Origin: Pseudomonas citrullilanati
GTDB taxonomy: Bacteria; Pseudomonadota; Gammaproteobacteria; Pseudomonadales; Pseudomonadaceae
Direction: 5' to 3'
DNA: 64,000 nucleotides
NCBI RefSeq assembly: GCF_030580855.1
Contig: NZ_JAUQOP010000026.1
Coordinates: 1 to 64,000, forward strand
In this document: positions 34,132-42,965 of the stretch, piece by piece
Layout: each line of letters opens with the position of its first letter
How positions within the stretch are numbered: the stretch's first letter is position 1
Position numbers and translations under genes: made by a program
The notes under the pieces: model-generated
Told to the model about the DNA's origin: nothing
Databases searched by the model: none
What the model saw: the letters and a program-made list of their open reading frames with translations, nothing else

Positions 34132-36411
34132 CTAGAGGGTCTTGTTCGAAGCCGGATTGATCATCCGCGCCAACCCGAGGTTCTTCAGCGCCAGTTGCAG
34201 GGAGCTGTGGATCACTTGCGGGTTGTCGATGGTCATGACTTCCGCCAGCAGTTCCTGGGCCTTGCTGAGGTTGATCTGGCGCAGCATCCACTTCACTTTC
34301 GGCAAGTTGGTGGCGTTCATCGACAGGCTGTCGAAACCCATCGCCATCAACAGCACGGCCGCTGCCGGGTCGCCGGCCATTTCGCCGCAGATGCTCACCG
34401 GCTTGCCTTCGGCATGGGCGTCGCGGACCACGGTCTGCAGTGCTTGCAGCACCGCGGGGTGAAGATAATCGTACAGGTCGGCCACCCGTGGGTTGTTGCG
34501 GTCCACGGCCAGCAGGTACTGGGTCAGGTCGTTGGAGCCGACCGACAGGAAGTCCACCTGGCGTGCCAGTTCCTTGGTCTGGTACACCGCTGCCGGGATC
34601 TCGATCATCACGCCCACCGGCGGCATCGGTACGTCGGTGCCTTCGTCGCGCACTTCGCCCCAGGCCCGGTGGATCAGGTGCAGGGCTTCTTCCAGCTCGT
34701 GGGTGCCGGAGATCATCGGCAGCAGGATGCGCAGGTTGTTCAGGCCTTCGCTGGCCTTGAGCATGGCGCGGGCCTGGACCAGGAAGATTTCCGGGTGGTC
34801 GAGCGTCACGCGGATGCCGCGCCAGCCGAGGAACGGGTTGTCTTCCTTGATCGGGAAATAGGACAGCGATTTGTCGCCGCCGATGTCCAGGCTGCGCATG
34901 GTCACCGGTTGCGGATGGAAGGCGGCCAGTTGTTCACGGTAGATGGCCAGCTGTTCCTTCTCGCTGGGGAAGCGCTGGTTGATCATGAACGGCACTTCGG
35001 TGCGGTACAGGCCTACGCCCTCGGCACCGCGCTTCTGCGCCCGGGCCACGTCGGCCAGCAGGCCGGTGTTGACCCACAGCGGCATGCGATGGCCGTCCAG
35101 CGTCACGCAAGGCAGGTCGCGCAGCGCATCCAGGCCCAGGGCCAGTTGCTTCTCTTCTTCCACCACGTCGGCGAACTGCTTGCGCAGCACGTCGCTGGGG
35201 TTGGTGTAGACCTCGCCGTGGTAGCCGTCGACGATCATCTGGATGCCGTCGACCTTGGAATACGGCAGGTCCACCAGGCCCATCACCGTCGGGATGCCCA
35301 TGGCCCGGGCCAGGATCGCCACGTGGGAGTTGCCCGAGCCCAGTACCGAGACCAGCCCCGCCAGCTTGCCTTCGGGCACTTCGCCGAGCATGGCCGGGGT
35401 CAGCTCTTCGCTGACCAGGATGGTGTTGTCGGGGTAGACCAGGGTCTGCTGGCGCTCCTGCTGCAAGTAGGCCAGCAGCCGGCGGCCGAGGTCCTTGACG
35501 TCGGAGGCGCGCTCGCGCAGGTAGGCGTCGTCCATCAGTTCGAAACGGTTGACGTGGTCGGTCACCACCTGGCGCAGCGCGCCCTGGGCCCATTGGCCGG
35601 TCTTGATGACCGTGGTCACCTCGCTGCCCAGGGAGGCGTCGTCGAGCATCATCAGGTAGACGTCGAACAGTGCGCGCTCTTCGGGGCGCAGTTGCGTCGC
35701 CAGTTTGGCCGACAGGGCGCGCATGTCGGCGCGCACGCCTTCGATGGCGGTCTTGAACAGCGCCAGTTCGGCGTTGATGTCGGTGATGGTCTTGTCCGGC
35801 ACCACGTCGAGGTCGGCGGGCGGCAGCATGACCACCGCCGTGCCCACCGCCGCACCTGGCGAACCGGGCACGCCGACGAACTTGGCTTCCTGGATGCCCT
35901 TGCCCTGGCGGCCCAGGCCACTGATCGAGCCGGTGGCCTCGGCGTGGGCGATCACCCCGGCCAGTTGCGCGCTCATCGTCACGAGGAAGGCTTCTTCACC
36001 CTCGTCGAACTGGCGCCGCTCCTTTTGCTGGATGACCAGCACGCCGACGACGCGGCGGTGGTGGATGATCGGGGCGCCGAGGAACGAGGCGTAGCGTTCC
36101 TCGCCGGTTTCGGCGAAGTAGCGGTAGCGCGGGTGGTCGGCGGCGTTCTCGAGGTTCAGGGGTTCTTCGCGCGTGCCGACCAGGCCGACCAGACCTTCGT
36201 TGGGGGCCATGCTGACCTTGCCGATCGAGCGCTTGTTCAAGCCCTCGGTGGCCATCAGCACGAAACGGTTGGTCTCGGGGTCCAGCAGGTAGACCGAGCA
36301 GACCTGGCTGCCCATGGCCTCTTTGACGCGCAATACAATAATCCCCAACGCCGCCTTGAGATCCTTGGCGGAGTTAACTTCCTGGACGATCTTGCGCAGC
36401 GTATTGAGCAT
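34132..36411 (-). CDS. ptsP: PEP-protein phosphotransferase of the nitrogen PTS (EI-Ntr)
   Basis: This 759-residue protein starts the PTS-Ntr phosphorelay: it takes phosphate from PEP and passes it to NPr (PtsO). A GAF domain lies at about residues 15-160, then the EI N-terminal domain with the phosphorylated His in GNSHVAILARAMGIPTVMG, then the PEP-binding barrel (LYRTEVPFM, EIPAAVYQ, SVGSNDLTQYLLAVDRNNP). PtsP controls carbon/nitrogen balance, virulence and antibiotic tolerance in pseudomonads. It starts 22 bases after rppH, so the two are an operon, the conserved order in gammaproteobacteria. Confidence 0.95.
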   Translation of the reverse strand: MLNTLRKIVQEVNSAKDLKAALGIIVLRVKEAMGSQVCSVYLLDPETNRFVLMATEGLNKRSIGKVSMAPNEGLVGLVGTREEPLNLENAADHPRYRYFAETGEERYASFLGAPIIHHRRVVGVLVIQQKERRQFDEGEEAFLVTMSAQLAGVIAHAEATGSISGLGRQGKGIQEAKFVGVPGSPGAAVGTAVVMLPPADLDVVPDKTITDINAELALFKTAIEGVRADMRALSAKLATQLRPEERALFDVYLMMLDDASLGSEVTTVIKTGQWAQGALRQVVTDHVNRFELMDDAYLRERASDVKDLGRRLLAYLQQERQQTLVYPDNTILVSEELTPAMLGEVPEGKLAGLVSVLGSGNSHVAILARAMGIPTVMGLVDLPYSKVDGIQMIVDGYHGEVYTNPSDVLRKQFADVVEEEKQLALGLDALRDLPCVTLDGHRMPLWVNTGLLADVARAQKRGAEGVGLYRTEVPFMINQRFPSEKEQLAIYREQLAAFHPQPVTMRSLDIGGDKSLSYFPIKEDNPFLGWRGIRVTLDHPEIFLVQARAMLKASEGLNNLRILLPMISGTHELEEALHLIHRAWGEVRDEGTDVPMPPVGVMIEIPAAVYQTKELARQVDFLSVGSNDLTQYLLAVDRNNPRVADLYDYLHPAVLQALQTVVRDAHAEGKPVSICGEMAGDPAAAVLLMAMGFDSLSMNATNLPKVKWMLRQINLSKAQELLAEVMTIDNPQVIHSSLQLALKNLGLARMINPASNKTL

Positions 36412-36433
36412 GGCTCGGGGTCGAACTCCGTCG

Positions 36434-36913
36434 TCAGTCGCGCGTCAGCAGGCGCGGGGCAAGCTCTTTGAGAGCGCGTCGATACACCTCGCGCTTGAAT
36501 GTCACCACCTGGCCCAACGGATACCAATAGCTGACCCAGCGCCAGCCATCGAACTCCGGTTTACCGGTCAAATCCATCCGCACCCGCTGCTCGTTGGAGA
36601 TCAGGCGCAGGAGAAACCATTTCTGCTTCTGGCCGATGCACAGCGGTTGGCTGTGGGTGCGGACCAGGCGTTGCGGCAAACGATAGCGCAACCAGCCGCG
36701 GGTGCAGGCGAGTATTTCGACATCTTCTCGCTCCAGCCCCACTTCTTCGTTCAACTCGCGGTACAAGGCCTCTTCCGGCGTCTCCTGGGGGTTGATCCCG
36801 CCCTGGGGAAACTGCCAGGCGTCTTGATTGATACGGCGAGCCCATAGCACCTGCCCTGCATCATTCGTCAGAATGATCCCCACATTGGGGCGGAAACCAT
36901 CGGGGTCGATCAC
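36434..36913 (-). CDS. rppH: RNA pyrophosphohydrolase
   Basis: This 159-residue Nudix hydrolase removes pyrophosphate from the 5' end of mRNAs and so triggers decay. It starts MIDPDGFRPNVGIIL, and the Nudix box runs from Gly38 to Leu60 (GGINPQETPEEAL then YRELNEEVGL). The start is a GTG at 36913 with GAGGT about 7 bases upstream; an ATG 20 codons earlier would add a segment absent from the family. It precedes ptsP on the same strand and is divergent from the HAD gene. Confidence 0.93.
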   Translation of the reverse strand: MIDPDGFRPNVGIILTNDAGQVLWARRINQDAWQFPQGGINPQETPEEALYRELNEEVGLEREDVEILACTRGWLRYRLPQRLVRTHSQPLCIGQKQKWFLLRLISNEQRVRMDLTGKPEFDGWRWVSYWYPLGQVVTFKREVYRRALKELAPRLLTRD

Positions 36914-37056
36914 GGCAACAACCTCGCAAACGCATGTCGCCGCATTGTTCCACAAAGGTTGTGAAAGCAGCAACGCGCCGGCCTACCTTATGTGCACTCT
37001 TGTGAAAAGTCCGTATTCTGGACACCTTTCTTCAGATTTTTCAGCGAGTAACTGCA

Positions 37057-37713
37057 ATGCGGCTGGCCTTATTCGACTTGGACAACACCTTGCTGGGCGG
37101 CGACAGCGACCACGCGTGGGGCGATTACCTGTGTGAGCGCGGCTTTCTCGACGCCGTCGCCTACAAGGCGCGCAACGACGCGTTCTACCAGGACTACCTG
37201 GCCGGCAAGCTCGACAACGCCGAGTACCTGAATTTTTGCCTGGAAATCCTGGGCCGCACCGAGATGGACGTGCTGGCCCAGTGGCATTTGGACTACATGC
37301 GCGATTGCATCGAGCCGATTGTGTTGCCCCAGGCCCTGGACCTGTTGAAAAAGCACCGTGACGCCGGCGACAAGCTGGTGATCATCACTGCCACCAACCG
37401 CTTCGTCACCACCCCGATCGCCGAGCGCCTGGGGGTCGAGACCCTGATCGCCACCGAGTGCGAGATGATCGACGGCCGCTACAGTGGCCGCAGCACCGAT
37501 ATCCCGTGCTTTCGCGAAGGCAAGGTGACCCGGCTGAATCGTTGGTTGCAAGAGACCGGCTATTCGCTGGAGGACAGTTACTTCTACAGCGACTCGATGA
37601 ATGACCTGCCGTTGCTGGAGGTGGTGACACATCCGGTGGCGGTCGATCCGGATCCGAACCTGCGGGCCGAGGCCCAGAAGCGGGGTTGGCCGGTGATTTC
37701 GTTGCGTGGCTGA
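37057..37713 (+). CDS. HAD-IB family phosphatase (possible histidinol-phosphatase)
   Basis: This 218-residue cytosolic phosphatase has HAD motif I DLDNT (Asp7 nucleophile, Asp9 acid), motif II in IITATNRF, a conserved Lys in EGKVTRL and motif IV SDSMNDLPLL, the SerB/CicA-like HAD-IB pattern. Its P. aeruginosa positional counterpart (PA0335, next to rppH and ptsP) has been reported as a histidinol-phosphate phosphatase; assigning that here rests on synteny. Phosphoserine phosphatase-like activity is the main alternative. Confidence 0.85.
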   Translation: MRLALFDLDNTLLGGDSDHAWGDYLCERGFLDAVAYKARNDAFYQDYLAGKLDNAEYLNFCLEILGRTEMDVLAQWHLDYMRDCIEPIVLPQALDLLKKHRDAGDKLVIITATNRFVTTPIAERLGVETLIATECEMIDGRYSGRSTDIPCFREGKVTRLNRWLQETGYSLEDSYFYSDSMNDLPLLEVVTHPVAVDPDPNLRAEAQKRGWPVISLRG

Positions 37714-37719
37714 AGCCCC

Positions 37720-37796
37720 TATCGCGAGCAAGCTCGCTCCCACAGGGGATTTGCGTCGATCACAGAACCCTGTGGGAGCGAGCTTGCTCGCGATAA
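37720..37796. repeat. REPIN, GTGGGAGCGAGC family
   Basis: A closely spaced inverted pair: ATCGCGAGCAAGCTCGCTCC and TGTGGGAGCGAGCTTGCTCG with about 25 bases between. It separates the converging HAD and DUF2269 genes and begins 7 bases after the HAD stop. Confidence 0.85.
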
Positions 37797-37816
37797 AGGC
37801 AACACAGTCCAAAGCC

Positions 37817-38242
37817 TTAAACCGGCTTGGCCCCCATCAACCCTGCAATGGCGATAAAGCAGAGAACACTGAACAACGCCAAGGCAAAGGTAAACTTGCC
37901 ACTACCTCCCGGCGCCCTGCGCAATGTGTTCAGCCGCACCAGCAGCCAGAACCCCGCCAGCGCCGCCAGGGTATAAAGCACGCTGGAAGCCAGCAGCCAG
38001 GTCTGCCCCAGTGGCCAGCCGACCTGATGCACCATCTGCCAGCCGGTGAACGGCAGGCTCGCCAGGGACAGGCCCATCGCCAGCCAGACAAACAGCCGAG
38101 GGCGTTGCAGGGTACGGGCCGGTGCCGTGGCATCGCCATTGCGGCGTGTCCGCCAGACCCAGATGGCCAGCCCCACCGCGCCCGCCAGGAGCAGTACCGT
38201 GGCGACGACGTGAGCGATCTTCAGCGCAGTCAGCGTTTCCAT
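37817..38242 (-). CDS. DUF2269 family membrane protein
   Basis: This 141-residue protein has four predicted membrane helices (ALKIAHVVATVLLLAGAVGL, LFVWLAMGLSLASL, WLLASSVLYTLAALAGFWLL, FALALFSVLCFIAIAGL). The opening Leu/Lys-Ile-x-His-Val pattern is typical of DUF2269. The function is unknown. It is alone between HAD and ilvA genes, with ordinary codon use. Confidence 0.8.
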   Translation of the reverse strand: METLTALKIAHVVATVLLLAGAVGLAIWVWRTRRNGDATAPARTLQRPRLFVWLAMGLSLASLPFTGWQMVHQVGWPLGQTWLLASSVLYTLAALAGFWLLVRLNTLRRAPGGSGKFTFALALFSVLCFIAIAGLMGAKPV

Positions 38243-38294
38243 CGTTCGATTTCCTCAAGTCCTGCCCAATAGCCTAGCCCCGATCCTGGCTTTA

Positions 38295-39809
38295 TCAGCC
38301 CAGGAACAGCTGGTACGCCGGGTTGTCGCTTTCATCCCAGTAGGGGTAGCCGATTTCCTCCAGCGCCGCCGGCACCAGGTGGCGCTCATCGTGAGGCACT
38401 TGCAGCCCGGCGACGACGCGGCCATCCGCCGCGCCGTGATTGCGATAGTGGAACATCGAGATGTTCCAGCGCCCGCCCAGCTTGTTGAGAAAGTTGAACA
38501 GCGCGCCCGGGCGTTCCGGGAATTCGAAGCGCAGCACCACTTCGTCGATGACGTGGGCCGCGTGCCCGCCGACCATGTGGCGGATGTGCAACTTGGCCAA
38601 TTCGTTGTCGGTCAGGTCCAGCACCGGGAAGCCCTGCTCGGTCAGGCTGGCGATCAGCGCCGTGCGCGGGTCGTTTTCCGGGTGCGTCTGCACGCCCACG
38701 AAGATGTGGGCTTCGCTGCCGGTGTTGTAGCGGTAGTTGAATTCGGTGATCTGGCGCTTGCCGATGGCTTCGCAGAAAGCCTTGAAGCTGCCCGGCTGCT
38801 CGGGGATGGTCACCGCGATGATCGCCTCGCGGCCTTCGCCCAGTTCGGCGCGCTCGGCCACGTGGCGCAAACGGTCGAAGTTGACGTTGGCGCCGGAATC
38901 GATGGCCACCAGGGTCTGGCCGCTGATGGCTCGGGACTCGACGTACTTCTTGATCCCGGCCACGCCCAAGGCACCGGCAGGTTCGGTGATCGAGCGGGTA
39001 TCGTCGTAGATATCCTTGATTGCAGCGCAGATCTCGTCGGTGCTGACGGTGATCACTTCATCCACATAGTGCTTGCAAATGTCGAAGGTGTGCTGGCCGA
39101 TCTGTGCCACGGCGACGCCATCGGCAAACAGCCCCACCGTCGGCAGCACCACGCGCTCACCGGCGGCCAGGGCCGCTTGCAGGCAATTGGAGTCGTCCGG
39201 CTCGACGCCGATGACCTTGATGTCCGGCCGCAGGTATTTCACGTAGGCCGCGATCCCGGCGATCAACCCGCCACCGCCCACCGGGACGAAAATCGCGTCC
39301 AGGCGCCCGGGGTGCTGGCGCAGGATTTCCATCGCTACCGTGCCCTGCCCGGCAATGGTGTGGGGATCGTCATACGGGTGGATGTAGACGTAGCCCTTTT
39401 CGTCGACCAGTTTCAGCGAGTAGGCCAGGGCTTCAGGGAACGAGTCGCCGTGCAACACCACCTTGCCGCCACGGGAGCGCACGCCTTCGACCTTGATCTC
39501 CGGGGTGGTCTTGGGCATCACGATGGTGGCCTTGACCCCCAGCACCTTGGCCGCCAGGGCCAGGCCCTGGGCATGGTTGCCCGCCGAGGCCGTGACCACG
39601 CCGCGGGCGCGCTCCTCGTCGCTGAGCTGGGTCAGCTTGTTGTAGGCCCCACGAATCTTGAACGAGAACACCGGCTGCAAGTCTTCGCGCTTGAGCCAGA
39701 TGTCGTTGCCCAGCCGTTCGGACAACTGGCGAGCGGTCTGCAGCGGGGTTTCTACGGCAACGTCGTAAACGCGCGAGGTGAGGATCTTTTTGACGTACTG
39801 TTCAAGCAT
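38295..39809 (-). CDS. ilvA: Threonine ammonia-lyase, biosynthetic
   Basis: This 504-residue PLP enzyme makes 2-oxobutanoate from threonine, the first step of isoleucine synthesis. The PLP Lys51 lies in FSFKIRGAYNK, and the phosphate cradle is GGGGLIAG. The C-terminal 170 residues hold two ACT-like domains (GSFKAFCEAIG and RPGALFNFLNKLG), the isoleucine/valine sensing part, so this is the feedback-regulated biosynthetic form, not the shorter catabolic one. It is divergent from rpiA. Confidence 0.95.
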   Translation of the reverse strand: MLEQYVKKILTSRVYDVAVETPLQTARQLSERLGNDIWLKREDLQPVFSFKIRGAYNKLTQLSDEERARGVVTASAGNHAQGLALAAKVLGVKATIVMPKTTPEIKVEGVRSRGGKVVLHGDSFPEALAYSLKLVDEKGYVYIHPYDDPHTIAGQGTVAMEILRQHPGRLDAIFVPVGGGGLIAGIAAYVKYLRPDIKVIGVEPDDSNCLQAALAAGERVVLPTVGLFADGVAVAQIGQHTFDICKHYVDEVITVSTDEICAAIKDIYDDTRSITEPAGALGVAGIKKYVESRAISGQTLVAIDSGANVNFDRLRHVAERAELGEGREAIIAVTIPEQPGSFKAFCEAIGKRQITEFNYRYNTGSEAHIFVGVQTHPENDPRTALIASLTEQGFPVLDLTDNELAKLHIRHMVGGHAAHVIDEVVLRFEFPERPGALFNFLNKLGGRWNISMFHYRNHGAADGRVVAGLQVPHDERHLVPAALEEIGYPYWDESDNPAYQLFLG

Positions 39810-39946
39810 CGGAAAGCATCACTGGGCGGGTTGGGCAGGGCCAAGGAGTCTAACCCGGCTTTTGGCCGGGCGACCACACGAATCCCGAGGTTTTGTTGGG
39901 TTATACTCGCGCCCCTCTTAACTCCCTGCCCGTTTTCGGAGCCCGC

Positions 39947-40621
39947 ATGACCCAGGATCAACTCAAACAGGCCGTGGCCCAGGCCGCCGTCGACCTCATC
40001 CTCCCGAAACTGGATGACAAGAGCATCGTCGGGGTCGGCACCGGCTCCACGGCCAACTGCTTCATCGACGCGCTGGCCAGGCACAAGGGCGCATTCGATG
40101 GCGCGGTCGCCAGCTCCGAGGCCACCGCCGCGCGGCTGAAGGGCCACGGGATCCCGGTGTACGAGCTCAACACCGTGAGCGACCTGGAGTTCTACATCGA
40201 CGGCGCCGATGAAAGCGACGCGCACCTGAACCTGATCAAGGGCGGCGGCGCGGCCCTGACCCGCGAGAAGATCGTCGCCGCCGTGGCCAAGACGTTCATC
40301 TGCATCGCCGATGCCAGCAAGCTGGTGCCGGTGCTTGGCGCGTTCCCGTTGCCGGTGGAAGTCATCCCGATGGCTCGCAGCCATGTCGCCCGCCAACTGG
40401 TCAAGCTGGGCGGCGACCCGGTCTACCGTGAAGGCGTGCTGACCGACAACGGCAACATCATCCTGGACGTGCACAACCTGCAGATCACCCACCCGGTGGA
40501 GCTGGAAAGCCAGATCAACGCCATCGTCGGCGTGGTCACCAATGGCCTGTTCGCGGCGCGCCCGGCCGATGTGCTGTTGTTGGGCACGGCTGAAGGGGTG
40601 AAGACCCTGCGGGCGGAATAA
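39947..40621 (+). CDS. rpiA: Ribose-5-phosphate isomerase A
   Basis: This 224-residue enzyme interconverts ribose-5-phosphate and ribulose-5-phosphate. Visible motifs are VGVGTGSTANCFIDAL (phosphate loop), SSEATAARL, the catalytic acidic stretch FYIDGADESD and the segment KGGGAALTREKIVA. The ATG at 39947 has GGAG 7 bases upstream; codons further 5' do not match the family. Length is normal for RpiA. Confidence 0.95.
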   Translation: MTQDQLKQAVAQAAVDLILPKLDDKSIVGVGTGSTANCFIDALARHKGAFDGAVASSEATAARLKGHGIPVYELNTVSDLEFYIDGADESDAHLNLIKGGGAALTREKIVAAVAKTFICIADASKLVPVLGAFPLPVEVIPMARSHVARQLVKLGGDPVYREGVLTDNGNIILDVHNLQITHPVELESQINAIVGVVTNGLFAARPADVLLLGTAEGVKTLRAE

Positions 40622-40647
40622 CCTGCTCTCTTGAGTGAAGCAACCCT

Positions 40648-40735
40648 TGTGGGAGCGAGCTTGCTCGCGATAGCGGTCTAGCCGGCACATTAATGTTGGC
40701 CGGCATACCGCTATCGCGAGCAAGCTCGCTCCCAC
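40648..40735. repeat. REPIN, GTGGGAGCGAGC family
   Basis: A near-perfect inverted pair of TGTGGGAGCGAGCTTGCTCG; the spacer itself is palindromic (GCCGGCACAT and the reverse, ATGTTGGCCGGC). It lies between the converging rpiA and YjiK-like genes. Confidence 0.9.
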
Positions 40736-40762
40736 ATTGGTTTGTTGTTCAGGATCAGTGGC

Positions 40763-41677
40763 TCAAGGCTGCGGCTTCTTGAACACATAGAACAGGTTCG
40801 GCTCGCTCACCAGGTACAAAGTGCCGTCGTCGTCCATGGCGAGGCCTTCGGCCTGGGGCACGGTCTGCTGCAAGCCCTGGCGCCCCTTGCTCAGCGACAA
40901 CGTGCTGAGCGGGCGGCCGTCGATATCCAGTTCGATGATCAATCGCGATTCCTCCGACAGCGCCAGCAAGTGACCGCTGCGCTCATCGTATTGCAGGCTG
41001 GAAAGGTCGCGCACGAACAGGCCGGCATCGCGCTTGGGGTTGTTGATCACATGGACCGCGTAGGACTTTTCTGGATTCAGATGGGGAAACCCGTGCACTT
41101 CATAAATCAGCATCGGGTCGCGTTCCTTGGCCACGAATAGCCGCTTGCCCACCGAGTCGTAGGCCAACCCTTCGAACCCCTTGTTGCTGCTCATGTGCAC
41201 GCCGAGGGTCATCTGCTCGGCGTCGGCGGCGTCGAGGAAGCGGGTGTCCTGGTCCAGGTGGATCTTGATCAGCCGCTGCTGGCGTTCGTCGGTGATGACG
41301 TAGGTGTCTTCGCTGATGAACTCCACCGCTTCCGGGTCGCCGAAGCCCACCAGGGCGATGCGCCGCAGGATCCGGCCATCGAGTGACAGCTCCACCAGCT
41401 CCGGATTCTGGTTGGTGACGGTGAACAGGCTCTTGCGTATCGGATCGAAGGTCAGCGCCGAGACATCGTCGGCCAGGCCCTCGATGACCTGTGCTTCCAC
41501 CGTGACCCGGTACTGGTCCAGTGCAATGGCCTGCCCGTGGGCGGGGCTCCAGAGAGCATTGAGGTTGAACCAGGCGCGCTCGAACAGGCGCAGGTGCTGT
41601 CCCACTGCGATCGCGGCGATCAGGGCGATGGCCAGCAGCATCAGGATCAGGGGCTTGGGGCGGGCGAATCGACGCAT
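40763..41677 (-). CDS. YjiK/SdiA-regulated domain protein, copy 1
   Basis: This 304-residue protein has one N-terminal membrane anchor (LILMLLAIALIAAIAVG) and a periplasmic beta-propeller of the SdiA-regulated family: ALTFDPIRKSLFTVTNQNPELVE, YVITDERQQRL, NKGFEGLAYD, LSEESRLI and AEGLAMDDDGTLYLVSEPN. These repeats resemble esterase-like phytase/SGL propellers that bind metal. The function is unknown. I start at the ATG at 41677; a GTG 14 codons upstream is also possible and neither has a strong ribosome site. Confidence 0.8.
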   Translation of the reverse strand: MRRFARPKPLILMLLAIALIAAIAVGQHLRLFERAWFNLNALWSPAHGQAIALDQYRVTVEAQVIEGLADDVSALTFDPIRKSLFTVTNQNPELVELSLDGRILRRIALVGFGDPEAVEFISEDTYVITDERQQRLIKIHLDQDTRFLDAADAEQMTLGVHMSSNKGFEGLAYDSVGKRLFVAKERDPMLIYEVHGFPHLNPEKSYAVHVINNPKRDAGLFVRDLSSLQYDERSGHLLALSEESRLIIELDIDGRPLSTLSLSKGRQGLQQTVPQAEGLAMDDDGTLYLVSEPNLFYVFKKPQP

Positions 41678-41788
41678 GTTGGGGTGGGCTCGGATAAGAA
41701 CAGGCGGCTGAAATATCACGACTACCTGAACTGAAGCTTAATGGCCGTGTGCCACACCCTACAGCGAAGGAGGAATAATCCTACAAGG

Positions 41789-42721
41789 TCAGCGTTGTTT
41801 TTCGAAACGATAGAACAGATTCGGTTCGCTCACCATGTACAGGTTGCCCGCCTCATCGACGGTGACGCCCTCGGCGCGAGGGATCGTGTCCTTCAGGCCG
41901 TTGAAGCCGCCCAGCAGGGTCATGAAGCTGACCTGGTCGCCTTTCTCGTCGAGCTCCAGCAGCAGATGGGAATCGGCCGAAAGCACCAGCATGTGACCGG
42001 TGCGAGGGTCGATCGCCAGGGCCGAGAGGTTGCGCAGGTCCAGCTCATTGCTGACATGGATCTGCTTGTCGCCCTTGAGCGATTGGCTGCCGTCGCTTTT
42101 CCAGGTGAACAGCGCCGGTGGCCGTTCTTCACCCAGCACCAATTGTTGGTTGCGCGGGTCCCAGACGATCCCTTCGAAGCCCTTGTTCTGGTTCTTCGAC
42201 GGGCCCAGGTCGTAGCGCGGGAAATCGGTACTGTTCAGCTCGCGGGTGTCGGCCCCCACCTGGACGATCGACAGGCTGTGATCGCGCTCATCGGTAATCG
42301 CCAGCAGGCCGTTCTCCATATAGGTCACGCCCTCCGGGTTGCTCCAGCCCACCAGCGGCATCTTGCGCAGCACGTCGCCCTGCAGGGAAAGCTCCACCAG
42401 GAACGGATTCTTGCCCATGACGGCGAACAATGTCCTCGTCTGCGGGTTGTAGGTCACATCGGACGCCTCGTCCTTCTCCATGCCAGGCAGCGGCTTGGCG
42501 TCGATCACGGCGCGATAGTCCGGCAGCCAGACACTTTCCTGGCGCTGGGCCGGGCTTTGGAAGCGTTCCGCCAGCCAGAGCAGGCCGCGGTCATCCCAGT
42601 GCATCGCGAACACCAGGCCATAGGCCGCGGCCACGGCCAGCAATGACCAGGCATACCAGGGCAGGGCGAAGCGGGAACGACGGGCGGGCTTGGTGGTGGA
42701 CAGCGCGTGGGGTTTGGCCAT
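41789..42721 (-). CDS. YjiK/SdiA-regulated domain protein, copy 2
   Basis: This 310-residue paralogue of the preceding gene has an N-terminal anchor (YAWSLLAVAAAYGLVFAM) and the same propeller blocks (DVTYNPQTRTLFAVMGKNPFLVE, LAITDERDHSL, NKGFEGIVWDPRNQQL, LVLSADSHLLLEL, AEGVTVDEAGNLYMVSEPN). The two genes are in the same direction, 111 bases apart, and clearly arose by duplication. Copy 2 is transcribed first. The function is unknown; a periplasmic sugar-phosphate or lactone hydrolase-like activity is one possibility from the fold. Confidence 0.8.
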   Translation of the reverse strand: MAKPHALSTTKPARRSRFALPWYAWSLLAVAAAYGLVFAMHWDDRGLLWLAERFQSPAQRQESVWLPDYRAVIDAKPLPGMEKDEASDVTYNPQTRTLFAVMGKNPFLVELSLQGDVLRKMPLVGWSNPEGVTYMENGLLAITDERDHSLSIVQVGADTRELNSTDFPRYDLGPSKNQNKGFEGIVWDPRNQQLVLGEERPPALFTWKSDGSQSLKGDKQIHVSNELDLRNLSALAIDPRTGHMLVLSADSHLLLELDEKGDQVSFMTLLGGFNGLKDTIPRAEGVTVDEAGNLYMVSEPNLFYRFEKQR

Positions 42722-42850
42722 GGGGAGAATGCGTTCCAGGGAATTCGGGCTAAGGGAATGGCTGGCTCAGATGCCGCATTCGCCGGAATTATCCGGGTGG
42801 CATGTGAAAAAACAGTAAAACGACAGTCTTCAGGAAGAAAGCCAGACACC

Positions 42851-42939
42851 TGTGGGAGCGGGCTTGCTCGCGAATACGGTGTGTCAGTCGACCTTTATGT
42901 GTCTGATGCGCCGCATTCGCGAGCAAGCCCGCTCCCACA
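42851..42939. repeat. REPIN, GTGGGAGCGGGC subtype
   Basis: An inverted pair of TGTGGGAGCGGGCTTGCTCG. The GGGC core differs from most copies in the window and recurs at 60.5 kb. It lies between the FAH-family gene and the second YjiK-like gene. Confidence 0.85.
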
Positions 42940-42965
42940 TTTGATGCTGAGGTAACAAAACCGCG

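Noticed and set aside
34054..36471. Plus-strand open frame of about 805 codons over ptsP
   Set aside because: It is antisense to a clear PtsP protein and gives a His/Gln/Arg-rich product typical of high-GC reverse frames.
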